Origin: Candidatus Heimdallarchaeota archaeon
Lineage (GTDB): Archaea > Asgardarchaeota > Heimdallarchaeia > Heimdallarchaeales > Kariarchaeaceae
Assembly: GCA_022574115.1 (NCBI GenBank)
Contig: JACZSS010000172.1
Span: forward strand, 1 to 6,393
Direction of reading: 5' to 3'
Length of the DNA stretch: 6,393 nucleotides
Part shown: one piece after another, positions 1 to 5,260 of the stretch
Position numbering within the stretch: the stretch's first letter is position 1
Layout of the letters: each line of letters opens with the position of its first letter
Translations under genes and position numbers: made by a program
Notes under the pieces: generated by a model
What the model saw: only the letters and a program-made list of their open reading frames with translations
The model's database searches: none
Told to the model about the DNA's origin: nothing

Positions 1-393
1 CTCTGATTTATTGATCATCTTCGTCGCAACCCGTTCGAAGTATTCTTGCAAGGTAGCAAAAGCTTTGTGGTCTCTTGCAATACCAACTTCTATCAGGGTA
101 GTTAACATAAGTTCTACCCACCGATTTCTTTCATCAATCCCAATTGCAAACTTGAAATGTCTTTTCCGAAGACGGGCATGCCCTCTCAGTTTCTCATATT
201 CACGTGGTCCCCCAAACTTCTGGGCTAGAAAAAGTGCTTGCCGCTTTTTTCCAGCATCAAGCGTATGAGGAAACAAAGGACGTAATATTGGATCGATCTC
301 GATTTTGCTATAGAATACATCTACGATTTTCTCAAAGGTCACAGTTCCTCCAACCAATTCAAAAATGAGAGAATGGTCAAGTAAACTATCCAA
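1..393 (-). CDS. Group II truncated haemoglobin (partial, stop codon beyond the window edge)
   Basis: A single-domain 2-on-2 globin that binds haem; this family is linked to oxygen, nitric oxide or sulfide handling in the cytoplasm. The minus-strand frame is open for 131 codons from the TTG at 393 and ends in MINKSE at base 1, where family members usually finish, so little more than the stop is missing. Visible family marks are Tyr28 (B10), GGP at 61-63, the block RGHARLRKRH at 70-79 with His79 as proximal haem ligand (aligning from memory with His76 of Bacillus subtilis GlbO), and Trp92 (G8). The TTG at 393 is preferred because GAGGAG lies 7 bases upstream. A GTG at 411, directly after an in-frame TAG, would add six residues but has no such site. 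The ORF on the opposite strand at 11-268 is its shadow. Its role in this organism is inferred. Confidence 0.88.
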   Translation of the reverse strand, partial: MDSLLDHSLIFELVGGTVTFEKIVDVFYSKIEIDPILRPLFPHTLDAGKKRQALFLAQKFGGPREYEKLRGHARLRKRHFKFAIGIDERNRWVELMLTTLIEVGIARDHKAFATLQEYFERVATKMINKSE

Positions 394-400
394 TACATCT

Positions 401-406
401 CTCCTC
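401..406 (-). promoter_or_regulatory. Shine-Dalgarno site of the truncated haemoglobin gene
   Basis: GAGGAG on the minus strand sits 7 bases before the TTG at 393 and decides the start in favour of that codon. An out-of-frame ATG at 398 lies only 2 bases after the site and would give a 19-residue peptide ending at TGA, so it is an unlikely start. Confidence 0.6.
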
Positions 407-436
407 TTCACCTAAATTAATACAGGTTCGATAGTG

Positions 437-447
437 CCTATTATTTT
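437..447 (-). promoter_or_regulatory. Candidate TATA box of the truncated haemoglobin gene
   Basis: AAAATAATAGG on the minus strand would place transcription start near 418, giving a leader of about 25 bases that contains the Shine-Dalgarno site. Box spacing of about 26 bases is the archaeal norm. It is found by eye in AT-rich DNA, so the support is weak. Confidence 0.3.
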
Positions 448-502
448 GCTTCAGTTTAACCGATACTGATACTCAATAGTTGCTTTGATCTCTACATAAA
501 TC

Positions 503-512
503 AAAAATTTAA
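503..512 (+). promoter_or_regulatory. Candidate TATA box of the membrane protein gene
   Basis: AAAAATTTAA in the divergent gap would start transcription near 534, about 29 bases before the ATG at 563. No convincing Shine-Dalgarno follows. The rest of 412-562 shows no reading frame or strong repeat. Confidence 0.25.
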
Positions 513-562
513 GCCAATCATTGCAAGGAAATCTAATAAACTCAAGAGTTTGTTGAAAATCA

Positions 563-1141
563 ATGGCAACTATACTTGGACCAGTTACGGATTTTTATCC
601 TGTATTTATGATTCTCACCGGAGTTTCGGGGCTCTTCATGGGTTGGGATCGTGTTTGGAAGGATGATGAAGAAGAGTCGAAACGCCTTCAACTTGTTGGG
701 GTGATTTCTGGCATTTTCTTGAATGTGATTATTATTTTGGCTATTTATAACCGTCAAGAAATAACAAAATATACCATTTTATTTTCTCTATTTTTTGGTA
801 TTTCATTATATGCTAAAGCGTTCAGAAAAATACCGATAGCCTTTGCTGTCTCAGCAATCTTAGGATTAATTCTAGCATACTTCACCATACAAGCCCGTGA
901 AGATGCAGATTCAGACATTGCTAACATTCCTTTAAGATGGTTTATATTGGGTATCGCAATTGCGGTCGGCATAATATTCTTGATTAGTTTCATTCAAGAA
1001 CAAGCAATGGACATCATGTTACGTGTTCTATCATGGGGAGCACTAGTCATAATTCTTGGCATATTGATGGTGCTTCAAGGAATTACCCTATTGCTTGAAA
1101 TTCCCAATGCTGGTGGAATTCTCGATTATTTACCAGGTTAA
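563..1141 (+). CDS. Six-helix integral membrane protein of unknown function
   Basis: I do not recognise a family. The 192-residue product has six likely membrane helices at about 9-28, 43-62, 68-85, 90-109, 124-144 and 153-178. The loop at 29-42 is highly charged (WKDDEEESKR) and the short loop at 84-89 is basic. The loop at 110-123 is acidic (REDADSD). By the positive-inside rule this puts the first and third loops in the cytoplasm and both termini outside, which is inference. There is no cleavable signal peptide and no obvious catalytic motif, and helix polar residues are few, so a transporter or enzyme assignment is not justified. The first ATG at 563 directly precedes the first helix. The gene stands alone: it is divergent from the globin, and its TAA lies 8 bases from the stop of the convergent Lrp-type regulator. 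Confidence 0.8.
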   Translation: MATILGPVTDFYPVFMILTGVSGLFMGWDRVWKDDEEESKRLQLVGVISGIFLNVIIILAIYNRQEITKYTILFSLFFGISLYAKAFRKIPIAFAVSAILGLILAYFTIQAREDADSDIANIPLRWFILGIAIAVGIIFLISFIQEQAMDIMLRVLSWGALVIILGILMVLQGITLLLEIPNAGGILDYLPG

Positions 1142-1149
1142 TAGGAATT

Positions 1150-1632
1150 TCAGACTAATCGCTCAATAAGAAATGGGGGATCTGCAGACTCCTTAATTAT
1201 ATTCAGGCAAACAAATGTTCTCGAGTTTCCAACTCCATCAATTTCCTTTAGTTCTTTTGTAACAAATTCACCTAAGTCCTCAATATTTTTAGCTCGTGCT
1301 TTCAGTAAAATATCGTATTCTCCGGCGATCAAATGAACTTCTTCAACCCTTGCTAAATTTGCAATTTGCTTTCCGATGGTTTCTTGATCTAAGTCTGTTT
1401 GATTTTGTTCGAAATTTAGCATGATGAATCCAACTAATGATTGCCCAATTTGCTTGTTGTCGATGTTAATAGTATAACTCTTAATGACTTTATTTGTTTC
1501 CAACTTTTTAATTCTAGCGTGGAGCGTACTGCTCTTCTTTTGAATCATTTCCTCGAGTTTATTTAGTGAAAGCTTGCTATTTTCTTTTAGAGCTTTCAGG
1601 ATTTGAAAATCGAGTTCGTCGAGATGCAACAA
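1150..1632 (-). CDS. Lrp/AsnC-family transcriptional regulator
   Basis: A DNA-binding regulator of the feast/famine family, which usually acts as dimers to octamers and senses amino acids through its C-terminal RAM domain. After the start at 1632 comes the typical opening HLDELDFQILKALKENSKLS, then an N-terminal helix-turn-helix (roughly residues 5-50, including the recognition stretch SSTLHARIKKLE). The RAM domain follows, with the hallmark GEYDILLKARA. The frame opens further upstream to a TTG at 1689, which would add 19 unconserved residues. I prefer TTG at 1632 (or 1629) because it gives the usual family N-terminus and because a TATA-like stretch lies at 1651-1660. No in-frame ATG exists before the helix-turn-helix. 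The gene is divergent from the asparagine synthetase gene and is its likely regulator. About ten residues (ADPPFLIERLV) extend past the usual C-terminus. Confidence 0.9.
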   Translation of the reverse strand: MLHLDELDFQILKALKENSKLSLNKLEEMIQKKSSTLHARIKKLETNKVIKSYTINIDNKQIGQSLVGFIMLNFEQNQTDLDQETIGKQIANLARVEEVHLIAGEYDILLKARAKNIEDLGEFVTKELKEIDGVGNSRTFVCLNIIKESADPPFLIERLV

Positions 1633-1650
1633 CGTAGATACCAACTTATG

Positions 1651-1660
1651 TAAAATAAAA
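1651..1660 (-). promoter_or_regulatory. Candidate TATA box of the Lrp/AsnC-type gene
   Basis: TTTTATTTTA on the minus strand is centred about 24-27 bases upstream of the TTG codons at 1632 and 1629, which would make the mRNA leaderless or nearly so. A second candidate, TTATAC at about 1704-1709, would start transcription near 1680, still inside the longer ORF, and so also argues against the TTG at 1689. Confidence 0.35.
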
Positions 1661-1731
1661 CTTTCGGAACTTTGTAAAATATTCGGCAAAACAGCGAGAA
1701 TATTGTATAATTTCCAAAACGTCAGTTCAAT

Positions 1732-1741
1732 TCATCGATGA
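1732..1741. promoter_or_regulatory. Palindrome TCATCGATGA in the asparagine synthetase/regulator gap, candidate operator
   Basis: A perfect 10-base palindrome lies between the divergent regulator and synthetase genes. It is flanked by two copies of GAATATT (1698-1704 and 1757-1763), each followed within a few bases by TAATTT. Lrp/AsnC proteins bind dyad sites near their own promoters, so this is a plausible binding region. A 10-base palindrome is not rare by chance in a gap of this size (roughly one in eight), so the call is tentative. Confidence 0.35.
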
Positions 1742-1781
1742 TAATACGCTGAAATCGAATATTTGGTTTAATTTGTAACAC

Positions 1782-1791
1782 TTTAAATAAA
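1782..1791 (+). promoter_or_regulatory. Candidate TATA box of the asparagine synthetase gene
   Basis: TTTAAATAAA is centred about 31 bases before the ATG at 1818, so transcription would begin near 1813 with a leader of only about 5 bases. No Shine-Dalgarno is visible, which fits a nearly leaderless mRNA. Confidence 0.45.
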
Positions 1792-1817
1792 TTCAAGACA
1801 GCCAACCAATAAGCAAA

Positions 1818-2759
1818 ATGCTTTCTGAAACCGAGAAAATCCAAGAAGATGAGGTTTTGCGCTTAAGGTCGATTCTAAAAATTCAGACAGTCGCACTTAA
1901 AGCAATTCACGACTTTTTTGAGGAACGCGAATTTATGCAATTAATGCCAGTCATACTCAGTCCGTATACTGATCCAGTCACCAATGGATCATCTCCAGAT
2001 CTAACCCCCGGGAGTATTAAATATGGGGATCAAGAATTAAAATTGACTCAATCGATGATTCTAAACAAGCAAGTAGCAATTGGTAATGGTATTGACAAAT
2101 TCTATATTCTCAGCCCAAATGTGAGATTCGAAGTTGCTGAAAAATTCTATACGGGTAAGCATTTAATTGAGTTCACGCAAGTGGATTTCGAAGTTAAAGA
2201 TGCTCAAATGCATGACATTTTCCGTTTAGTGGAAACCTTAATTCGTCGAGTGCGGTTGGATATCACTTCTAAAGCAATGGAGGAACTAGGATTTCTCAAG
2301 CGTAGGCTTCCAACATGGAATGAAAACTTTCCCATCTATACAAGTCACGAAATGATCGATAAATTTGGTGAGGATTGGGAGGATAAAGCCTCTCAAGATC
2401 ACTCAACTCCTTTTTTTGTTACCTGTCACAATAGGCATTTTTATGACAAGACGGAGACTGCTAATAATGAACTCCACTTCAGAAATTTTACTCTGTTCTA
2501 TGGTGAGGGTGTCGGAGTCGCATTATCTGGAGGTGAAAGAGAGAGCGATTTTGATAAGATTATCAACAGAATGAAAGAGTTAGGTCTGAGTCGTTATGAT
2601 TACGGCGAATATTTACTCCGGGTACAATCGGGAATGATTCAGGAAAGTGCAGGCGGAGGATTAGGAGTTGAGAGATTAATTCGGTATTTAGTGGGTGCAG
2701 AGCACATAGGTGACATTCAACTATTCAGACGAATACCAGGTGAAAAGTTTGTTATTTAA
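1818..2759 (+). CDS. Archaeal asparagine synthetase of the AsnRS-paralogue type (AS-AR, AsnA-like)
   Basis: Probably makes asparagine from aspartate, ammonia and ATP with release of AMP and pyrophosphate, as shown for the Pyrococcus abyssi enzyme of this type. The 313-residue protein is a class II aminoacyl-tRNA synthetase catalytic core with no N-terminal OB-fold anticodon-binding domain. Class II motif 1 lies around MPVILSPYTDP (43-53). Motif 2 is NVRFE (101-105) followed by KHLIEFTQVDFEV, with Arg103 and Glu105 as ATP-contacting positions. Motif 3 is GGGLGVERLIRYL (279-291) with Arg286. True AsnRS is about 430 residues and carries the anticodon domain, so a tRNA-charging role is unlikely. 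The ATG at 1818 is preferred because it follows a TATA-like box closely. The divergent Lrp/AsnC-type gene suggests control by amino-acid supply. The alternative, a truncated or specialised AsnRS, is less likely because all core motifs are intact and the size fits AS-AR. Confidence 0.88.
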   Translation: MLSETEKIQEDEVLRLRSILKIQTVALKAIHDFFEEREFMQLMPVILSPYTDPVTNGSSPDLTPGSIKYGDQELKLTQSMILNKQVAIGNGIDKFYILSPNVRFEVAEKFYTGKHLIEFTQVDFEVKDAQMHDIFRLVETLIRRVRLDITSKAMEELGFLKRRLPTWNENFPIYTSHEMIDKFGEDWEDKASQDHSTPFFVTCHNRHFYDKTETANNELHFRNFTLFYGEGVGVALSGGERESDFDKIINRMKELGLSRYDYGEYLLRVQSGMIQESAGGGLGVERLIRYLVGAEHIGDIQLFRRIPGEKFVI

Positions 2760-2783
2760 TCAAAAAGTGGGACCGTTGGAGTA

Positions 2784-2797
2784 ATTCACAGGTGAAT
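2784..2797. repeat. Short inverted repeat after the asparagine synthetase gene
   Basis: ATTCAC and GTGAAT are separated by two bases, 24 bases after the synthetase stop. The two-base gap is too tight for a good RNA hairpin, and no T-run follows directly. It may mark the 3' end of the transcript or a protein-binding site. Nothing else is visible in 2760-2892. Confidence 0.3.
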
Positions 2798-2892
2798 GAG
2801 ATTATCTTTACAAACCCAACAGACCCAATTACAAATAGTTTTGTTAGTTAAATAATATTCCTATTACAAAGAGAGATATGATCTGGCAGATT

Positions 2893-2925
2893 ATTTAATC
2901 AAGACTATCAAGTAATTGATTAAAT
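2893..2925. terminator. 10-bp inverted repeat over the end of the LRR gene, candidate bidirectional 3'-end structure
   Basis: ATTTAATCAA (2893-2902) and TTGATTAAAT (2916-2925) are perfect reverse complements with a 13-base spacer, and the stem can extend by a wobble pair and one A-T pair. It covers the TAA of the LRR gene (2895-2897) and lies between two convergent genes. The stem is almost all A-T, so it would be weak in RNA. A 3'-end or transcript-separating role is inference. Confidence 0.4.
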
Positions 2926-3218
2926 GAATTACCGCGTAATACTAGTCCGCTCCACCTATTACTCTGTGAAGTAATTGATAAATCAAGTTTCGGATCAATT
3001 TCTTTGATTTGGTTGCCATGAAGGTTAAAGTAAGATAGATGGACAAGTTTGTTTAATGCAATTGGAATAGATCGTATTTTGTTTTGATCCAAATTAATTT
3101 CGGTTAAATTTGTGAGGTTTCCCAAAGTATCTGGAATTATAATAATATGATCCCAATCCAAATTTAAAATTTCTAAATTTTTTAACTTGTCATTCGATCG
3201 ATTCCTTCCTGGATACAT
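2895..3218 (-). CDS. Small leucine-rich-repeat protein
   Basis: A 107-residue protein made almost entirely of leucine-rich repeats, a curved scaffold fold used for protein binding; the partner is unknown. Repeats of 23 residues begin at about 12 (LKNLEILNL), 35 (LTNLTEINLDQNKI) and 58 (LVHLSYFNLHGNQI). A degenerate fourth unit holds GLVLRGNSF (91-99). The consensus LxxLxxLxLxxNxIxxIP is clear in unit 2 and blurred in unit 1, where Trp-Asp-His replaces the usual Asn position. There is no signal peptide or membrane helix, so it is probably cytoplasmic. ATG 3218 is the first ATG after an in-frame TGA at 3249-3251. The protein lacks the N- and C-terminal caps of larger LRR proteins and may be a fragment, but I found no continuing repeats upstream or downstream in other frames. 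Confidence 0.75.
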   Translation of the reverse strand: MYPGRNRSNDKLKNLEILNLDWDHIIIIPDTLGNLTNLTEINLDQNKIRSIPIALNKLVHLSYFNLHGNQIKEIDPKLDLSITSQSNRWSGLVLRGNSFNQLLDSLD

Positions 3219-3336
3219 GATCGATGCAGAATACGAGAAATTCTGTTTTCAAATGATTGAATTTGCAGAAAGTTTGAAAAGTCAATTCACACAAATTGTT
3301 CTTCAAATAATTCAGGGGGAAACTTCTTACAAATTG

Positions 3337-3343
3337 TTTATAT
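3337..3343 (+). promoter_or_regulatory. Candidate TATA box of the Ig-like surface protein gene
   Basis: TTTATAT is centred 26 bases before the ATG at 3366, so transcription would start at the ATG itself and give a leaderless mRNA. An ATCGAT motif (3342-3347) overlaps the box. Confidence 0.45.
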
Positions 3344-3365
3344 CGATCTGAGCATTATTCCATAT

Positions 3366-3944
3366 ATGACAATGAAATCTAAATTTGTAACAGGCATAGG
3401 CGTCACGATCATAATACTACTCACTCTATCAGTATCGGCAAGTATCCATCGGGGTCCACTTAGGGTAATTAGGGCGTCTGATATTACCTACGAATTCGGT
3501 ACAACTGGCAACGTTCTAGTATGGCAGTATGAAGCGGATGAAACTCAAGATCTTCCAAGCACGTATACCGTAAAAATTGATAATGTTAACTTAGAAAGCC
3601 ATATTGCGGTTTCATGGGAAGACAACGTCAATATTACGGTTAATGTGGACGGATTGGCATTAGGTGAACATGTTGTAACAATAAGTGTCAATGATACTGG
3701 CACAGACGCGGGTTTAGCCCCTATCTCAATGGATATTGCCTTTGTAACCGTAGTTGAAGTAGGGGGACTTCCGACCTCCGAAGATACCACGACCGACGAT
3801 ACAACTACTGATATAACCACTGGAGATACCACATCCGAGGACACATCCTCAGATGCGGCTACGGATGATGAAACTCCGCTAAATTGGAATTCTGTCTTAA
3901 TCGGAGCTATGGGAGTGATGCTGTACAAACGACGAATTAAATAA
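3366..3944 (+). CDS. Secreted Ig-like surface protein with Thr/Asp stalk and C-terminal membrane anchor
   Basis: A cell-surface protein of unknown partner. In order, it has a signal peptide (about 1-25, basic MKSK then a hydrophobic core, likely cut after SVSA) and a beta-rich Ig-like domain (about 36-132). A low-complexity Thr/Asp/Ser/Glu stalk follows (135-171, e.g. TTTDDTTTD), which may be O-glycosylated. A short hydrophobic segment (174-187) precedes the basic tail KRRIK. The domain shows the run ITYEFGTTGNVLVW and, later, NVDGLALGEH, a pattern I recall from many predicted surface proteins of Asgard archaea. Two N-x-T/S sequons (NIT, NDT) fit N-glycosylation. ATG 3366 is chosen because a TATA-like box places transcription start at that codon; ATG 3372 is the alternative and changes only two residues. 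The gene is divergent from the LRR gene and appears to be a single unit. Confidence 0.82.
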   Translation: MTMKSKFVTGIGVTIIILLTLSVSASIHRGPLRVIRASDITYEFGTTGNVLVWQYEADETQDLPSTYTVKIDNVNLESHIAVSWEDNVNITVNVDGLALGEHVVTISVNDTGTDAGLAPISMDIAFVTVVEVGGLPTSEDTTTDDTTTDITTGDTTSEDTSSDAATDDETPLNWNSVLIGAMGVMLYKRRIK

Positions 3945-4110
3945 TCATTTGATGTTGCCTTTTAGACCAAATCTAATGATGGTTCCGAGTATTGCTATTT
4001 TAATTCTGAATCGCATAGTAAGAAATCCATTGATGAAAAGGTTTGGTTGAAAATACGGAACAATACTCAACCATTACTACTGATGCATAAATACAGGTTA
4101 GAAAGATGGG

Positions 4111-4173
4111 ACTTTATCAATCGGTCTATCGATCGAATGATAAAAGAATTAGTAGTCAGCTAATTGATAAAGT
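4111..4173. repeat. 11-bp inverted repeat ACTTTATCAAT / ATTGATAAAGT
   Basis: Perfect arms lie at 4111-4121 and 4163-4173 with a 41-base spacer, about 150-215 bases upstream of the ATG at 4326. A perfect 11-bp match this close together is unlikely by chance. It could form a long-range RNA stem if transcribed, or be a pair of inverted protein-binding sites. Confidence 0.5.
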
Positions 4174-4205
4174 GAACAGCTAAGACATTGACTGGATCGA
4201 TCGAA
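4128..4205. repeat. Direct repeat ATCGATCGAA (4128-4137 and 4196-4205)
   Basis: Two identical 10-base copies lie 68 bases apart, start to start. The second runs into the palindrome GAAAGCTTTC (4203-4212). TCGAATGAT also occurs twice (4133-4141 and 4229-4237), and CAGCTAA twice (4157-4163 and 4177-4183). This density of repeated words suggests a regulatory cluster upstream of 4326. Confidence 0.45.
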
Positions 4206-4251
4206 AGCTTTCAAAACGGCGAATTTTTCGAATGATGTCAAGTTTACATTA

Positions 4252-4260
4252 ACATATAAT
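4252..4260 (+). promoter_or_regulatory. Candidate TATA box of the gene at 4326
   Basis: ACATATAAT would place transcription start near 4282, giving a leader of about 44 bases that includes a Shine-Dalgarno-like GTGAGG. An alternative box, AAATAAATT at about 4292-4300, would give an almost leaderless mRNA. Confidence 0.35.
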
Positions 4261-4311
4261 CCCTGCTTCTGTATTATTCGCTAAAGCTTAGAAATAAATT
4301 CGATGCTAACT

Positions 4312-4317
4312 GTGAGG
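4312..4317 (+). promoter_or_regulatory. Shine-Dalgarno-like site of the gene at 4326
   Basis: GTGAGG ends 8 bases before the ATG at 4326, a usual distance, and supports that ATG as the start. Confidence 0.45.
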
Positions 4318-4325
4318 AAATTATT

Positions 4326-5039
4326 ATGAGTTCAGTTAATGCCACCAACTTGCATCAATTAGTAAAAATTCTTAAGGATATTAAAGTTAAGCTAACGCCT
4401 GAATTGCCAAATTATGCTAACTATGGATTATTTTATTCAAATCACGAAATTTCGACAGGTCTCATAAACGATTCAATTGAAATGAAAATAAATCTTGAAG
4501 TTGGAAAATTCCACTACTATGATGCAAAACTGGTTACAGGTGGTCCGTTTGATCTGACAATCAGTGATTTTGACAGAGATTTCCGACAATTCTTAAGCGA
4601 AATGGATTTAGAATTGTCGTTCGACCGACTCAACCCGATAACTCTTGAAGAAATGAAACGATTTTCATCCTTTGCGTTTGAGGCTAAAAGGGTCCTTGAG
4701 CAATTTAGACTGACATTGGAGGGTAAATATTCTCAAGTATATCTTTGGGGACATAATTTTGATTTTGACTGTGTTTGGTATGGAGATGATGGTAAACAAA
4801 TAGATGTTGGAGTTTCACCCGGCGATTTGAACCATCCTGATCCGTATTTGTATATCACTCATCATCCATTTAATCGGCAACTTATTCGAGACGAGTTGCC
4901 TTTTGGTAGTTGGATTACTGAGCCGTGGAAAGGTATTTTGGTACCTTGGGCAAGTTTAACTGATAAACCCGATCAAGAAATTGTCTTAATAATTCAAGGC
5001 TTATTTAATGAAATAAAATTGGGTTTAGAAAAGTATTGA
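4326..5039 (+). CDS. Conserved protein of unknown function, LWGHNFD / SPGD / HPDPYLY type
   Basis: The 237-residue protein has no signal peptide or membrane helix, so it is probably cytoplasmic. The N-terminal half (about 1-130) is mixed alpha/beta, with a helix-rich stretch around 105-132. The C-terminal half carries a set of motifs that look conserved: LWGHNFDFD (140-148), SPGD (164-167), HPDPYLYI (170-177), ITHHPFN and TEPWKGILVPW (198-208). From memory, uncharacterised bacterial proteins share a pattern close to LWPxHFD, SPGD, HPxPYLY and a late LP-Y/W stretch, and the DUF5996 family looks distantly alike. I could not verify either. Clustered His, Asp and Trp residues could form a metal or ligand site, but this is speculation. 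The start is the ATG after a GTGAGG site. The gene follows the repeat-rich gap and has no close same-strand partner. Confidence 0.7.
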   Translation: MSSVNATNLHQLVKILKDIKVKLTPELPNYANYGLFYSNHEISTGLINDSIEMKINLEVGKFHYYDAKLVTGGPFDLTISDFDRDFRQFLSEMDLELSFDRLNPITLEEMKRFSSFAFEAKRVLEQFRLTLEGKYSQVYLWGHNFDFDCVWYGDDGKQIDVGVSPGDLNHPDPYLYITHHPFNRQLIRDELPFGSWITEPWKGILVPWASLTDKPDQEIVLIIQGLFNEIKLGLEKY

Positions 5040-5094
5040 TCATTGAATTAAATAGTTTAGTGGGGTTGAAGTAAATAATCACTTCAATGAAGTG
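5040..5094 (+). repeat. Mutually exclusive hairpins just after the stop of the gene at 4326-5039
   Basis: Three stems compete for the same ACTTCAATGA core. TCATTGAA (5040-5047) pairs with TTCAATGA (5083-5090), TTGAAGT (5066-5072) with ACTTCAA (5081-5087), and CACTTC (5080-5085) with GAAGTG (5089-5094). All are perfect. The arrangement resembles a switchable 3' structure or terminator; no long T-run follows, so the function is unknown. Confidence 0.45.
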
Positions 5095-5180
5095 CTACAC
5101 ATCCGTGATGCCTGAGTTTTCGTAGATGAGTAGCCCTATAAGATTACCTTTCACTACATTCGAAAGGTTATCATTAAATG

Positions 5181-5205
5181 ATGGGGTAAATCTTGTGTTT
5201 ACCAT
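5181..5205. repeat. Hairpin GGTAAA / TTTACC
   Basis: GGTAAA (5185-5190) and TTTACC (5198-5203) form a perfect 6-bp stem with a 7-base loop. With a two-base bulge, ATGG and CCAT extend it to 8 bp. On the minus strand it lies at the end of a possible shifted extension of the small ORF at 5261-5422 and could mark the 3' end of that transcript. Confidence 0.3.
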
Positions 5206-5260
5206 TGATGCTTGATCTTAGTTGATAACTTGTATGTTTTAGCAACTCCAAGCTGTTTAT

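Larger units (their letters stand above)
3945..4325. other. 381-base gap rich in repeats, no gene seen
   Basis: No reading frame above about 25 codons is convincing on either strand. The first part contains a 7-bp stem, TGGTTGA (4044-4050) with TCAACCA (4067-4073), around a 16-base loop. GAGTATTG (3987-3994) is also the reverse complement of CAATACTC (4061-4068). The second part holds the repeats listed separately and the promoter of the gene at 4326. It could be a long regulatory leader or encode a non-coding RNA; no known RNA family is recognised. Confidence 0.4.

Noticed and set aside
11..268. 85-residue ORF on the plus strand
   Set aside because: It is antisense to the truncated haemoglobin frame, whose family motifs are clear; its own sequence shows no domain.
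560..993. Two minus-strand ORFs opposite the membrane protein
   Set aside because: They mirror the hydrophobic gene on the plus strand and have no promoter, family resemblance or consistent composition.
1633..1689. Longer N-terminus of the Lrp/AsnC-type regulator from TTG 1689
   Set aside because: The 19 extra residues are not typical of the family, and the TATA-like boxes place the likely transcription start downstream of this codon.
2365..2574. 69-residue plus-strand ORF inside the asparagine synthetase gene
   Set aside because: It is an out-of-frame shadow of a gene with intact class II motifs.
3219..3365. 54-codon minus-strand frame upstream of the LRR gene as a possible lost LRR part
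   Set aside because: It lacks a start codon and shows no LRR consensus; its Phe and Asn content fits AT-rich non-coding sequence.
3545..3928. 127-residue minus-strand ORF opposite the Ig-like surface protein
   Set aside because: The Val/Ser-rich product is the complement of the Thr/Asp stalk, a typical low-complexity artefact.
3190..4140. 13-base inverted match between 3190-3202 (TCATTCGATCGAT) and 4128-4140
   Set aside because: A match of this length somewhere in 6.4 kb is expected about once by chance, and both copies contain the common ATCGAT word.
5112..5213. GTGATG, AATGATG and ATTGATG words resembling C boxes of C/D guide RNAs
   Set aside because: No D box (CTGA) lies at a workable distance; the only CTGA is directly adjacent to GTGATG, leaving no guide.
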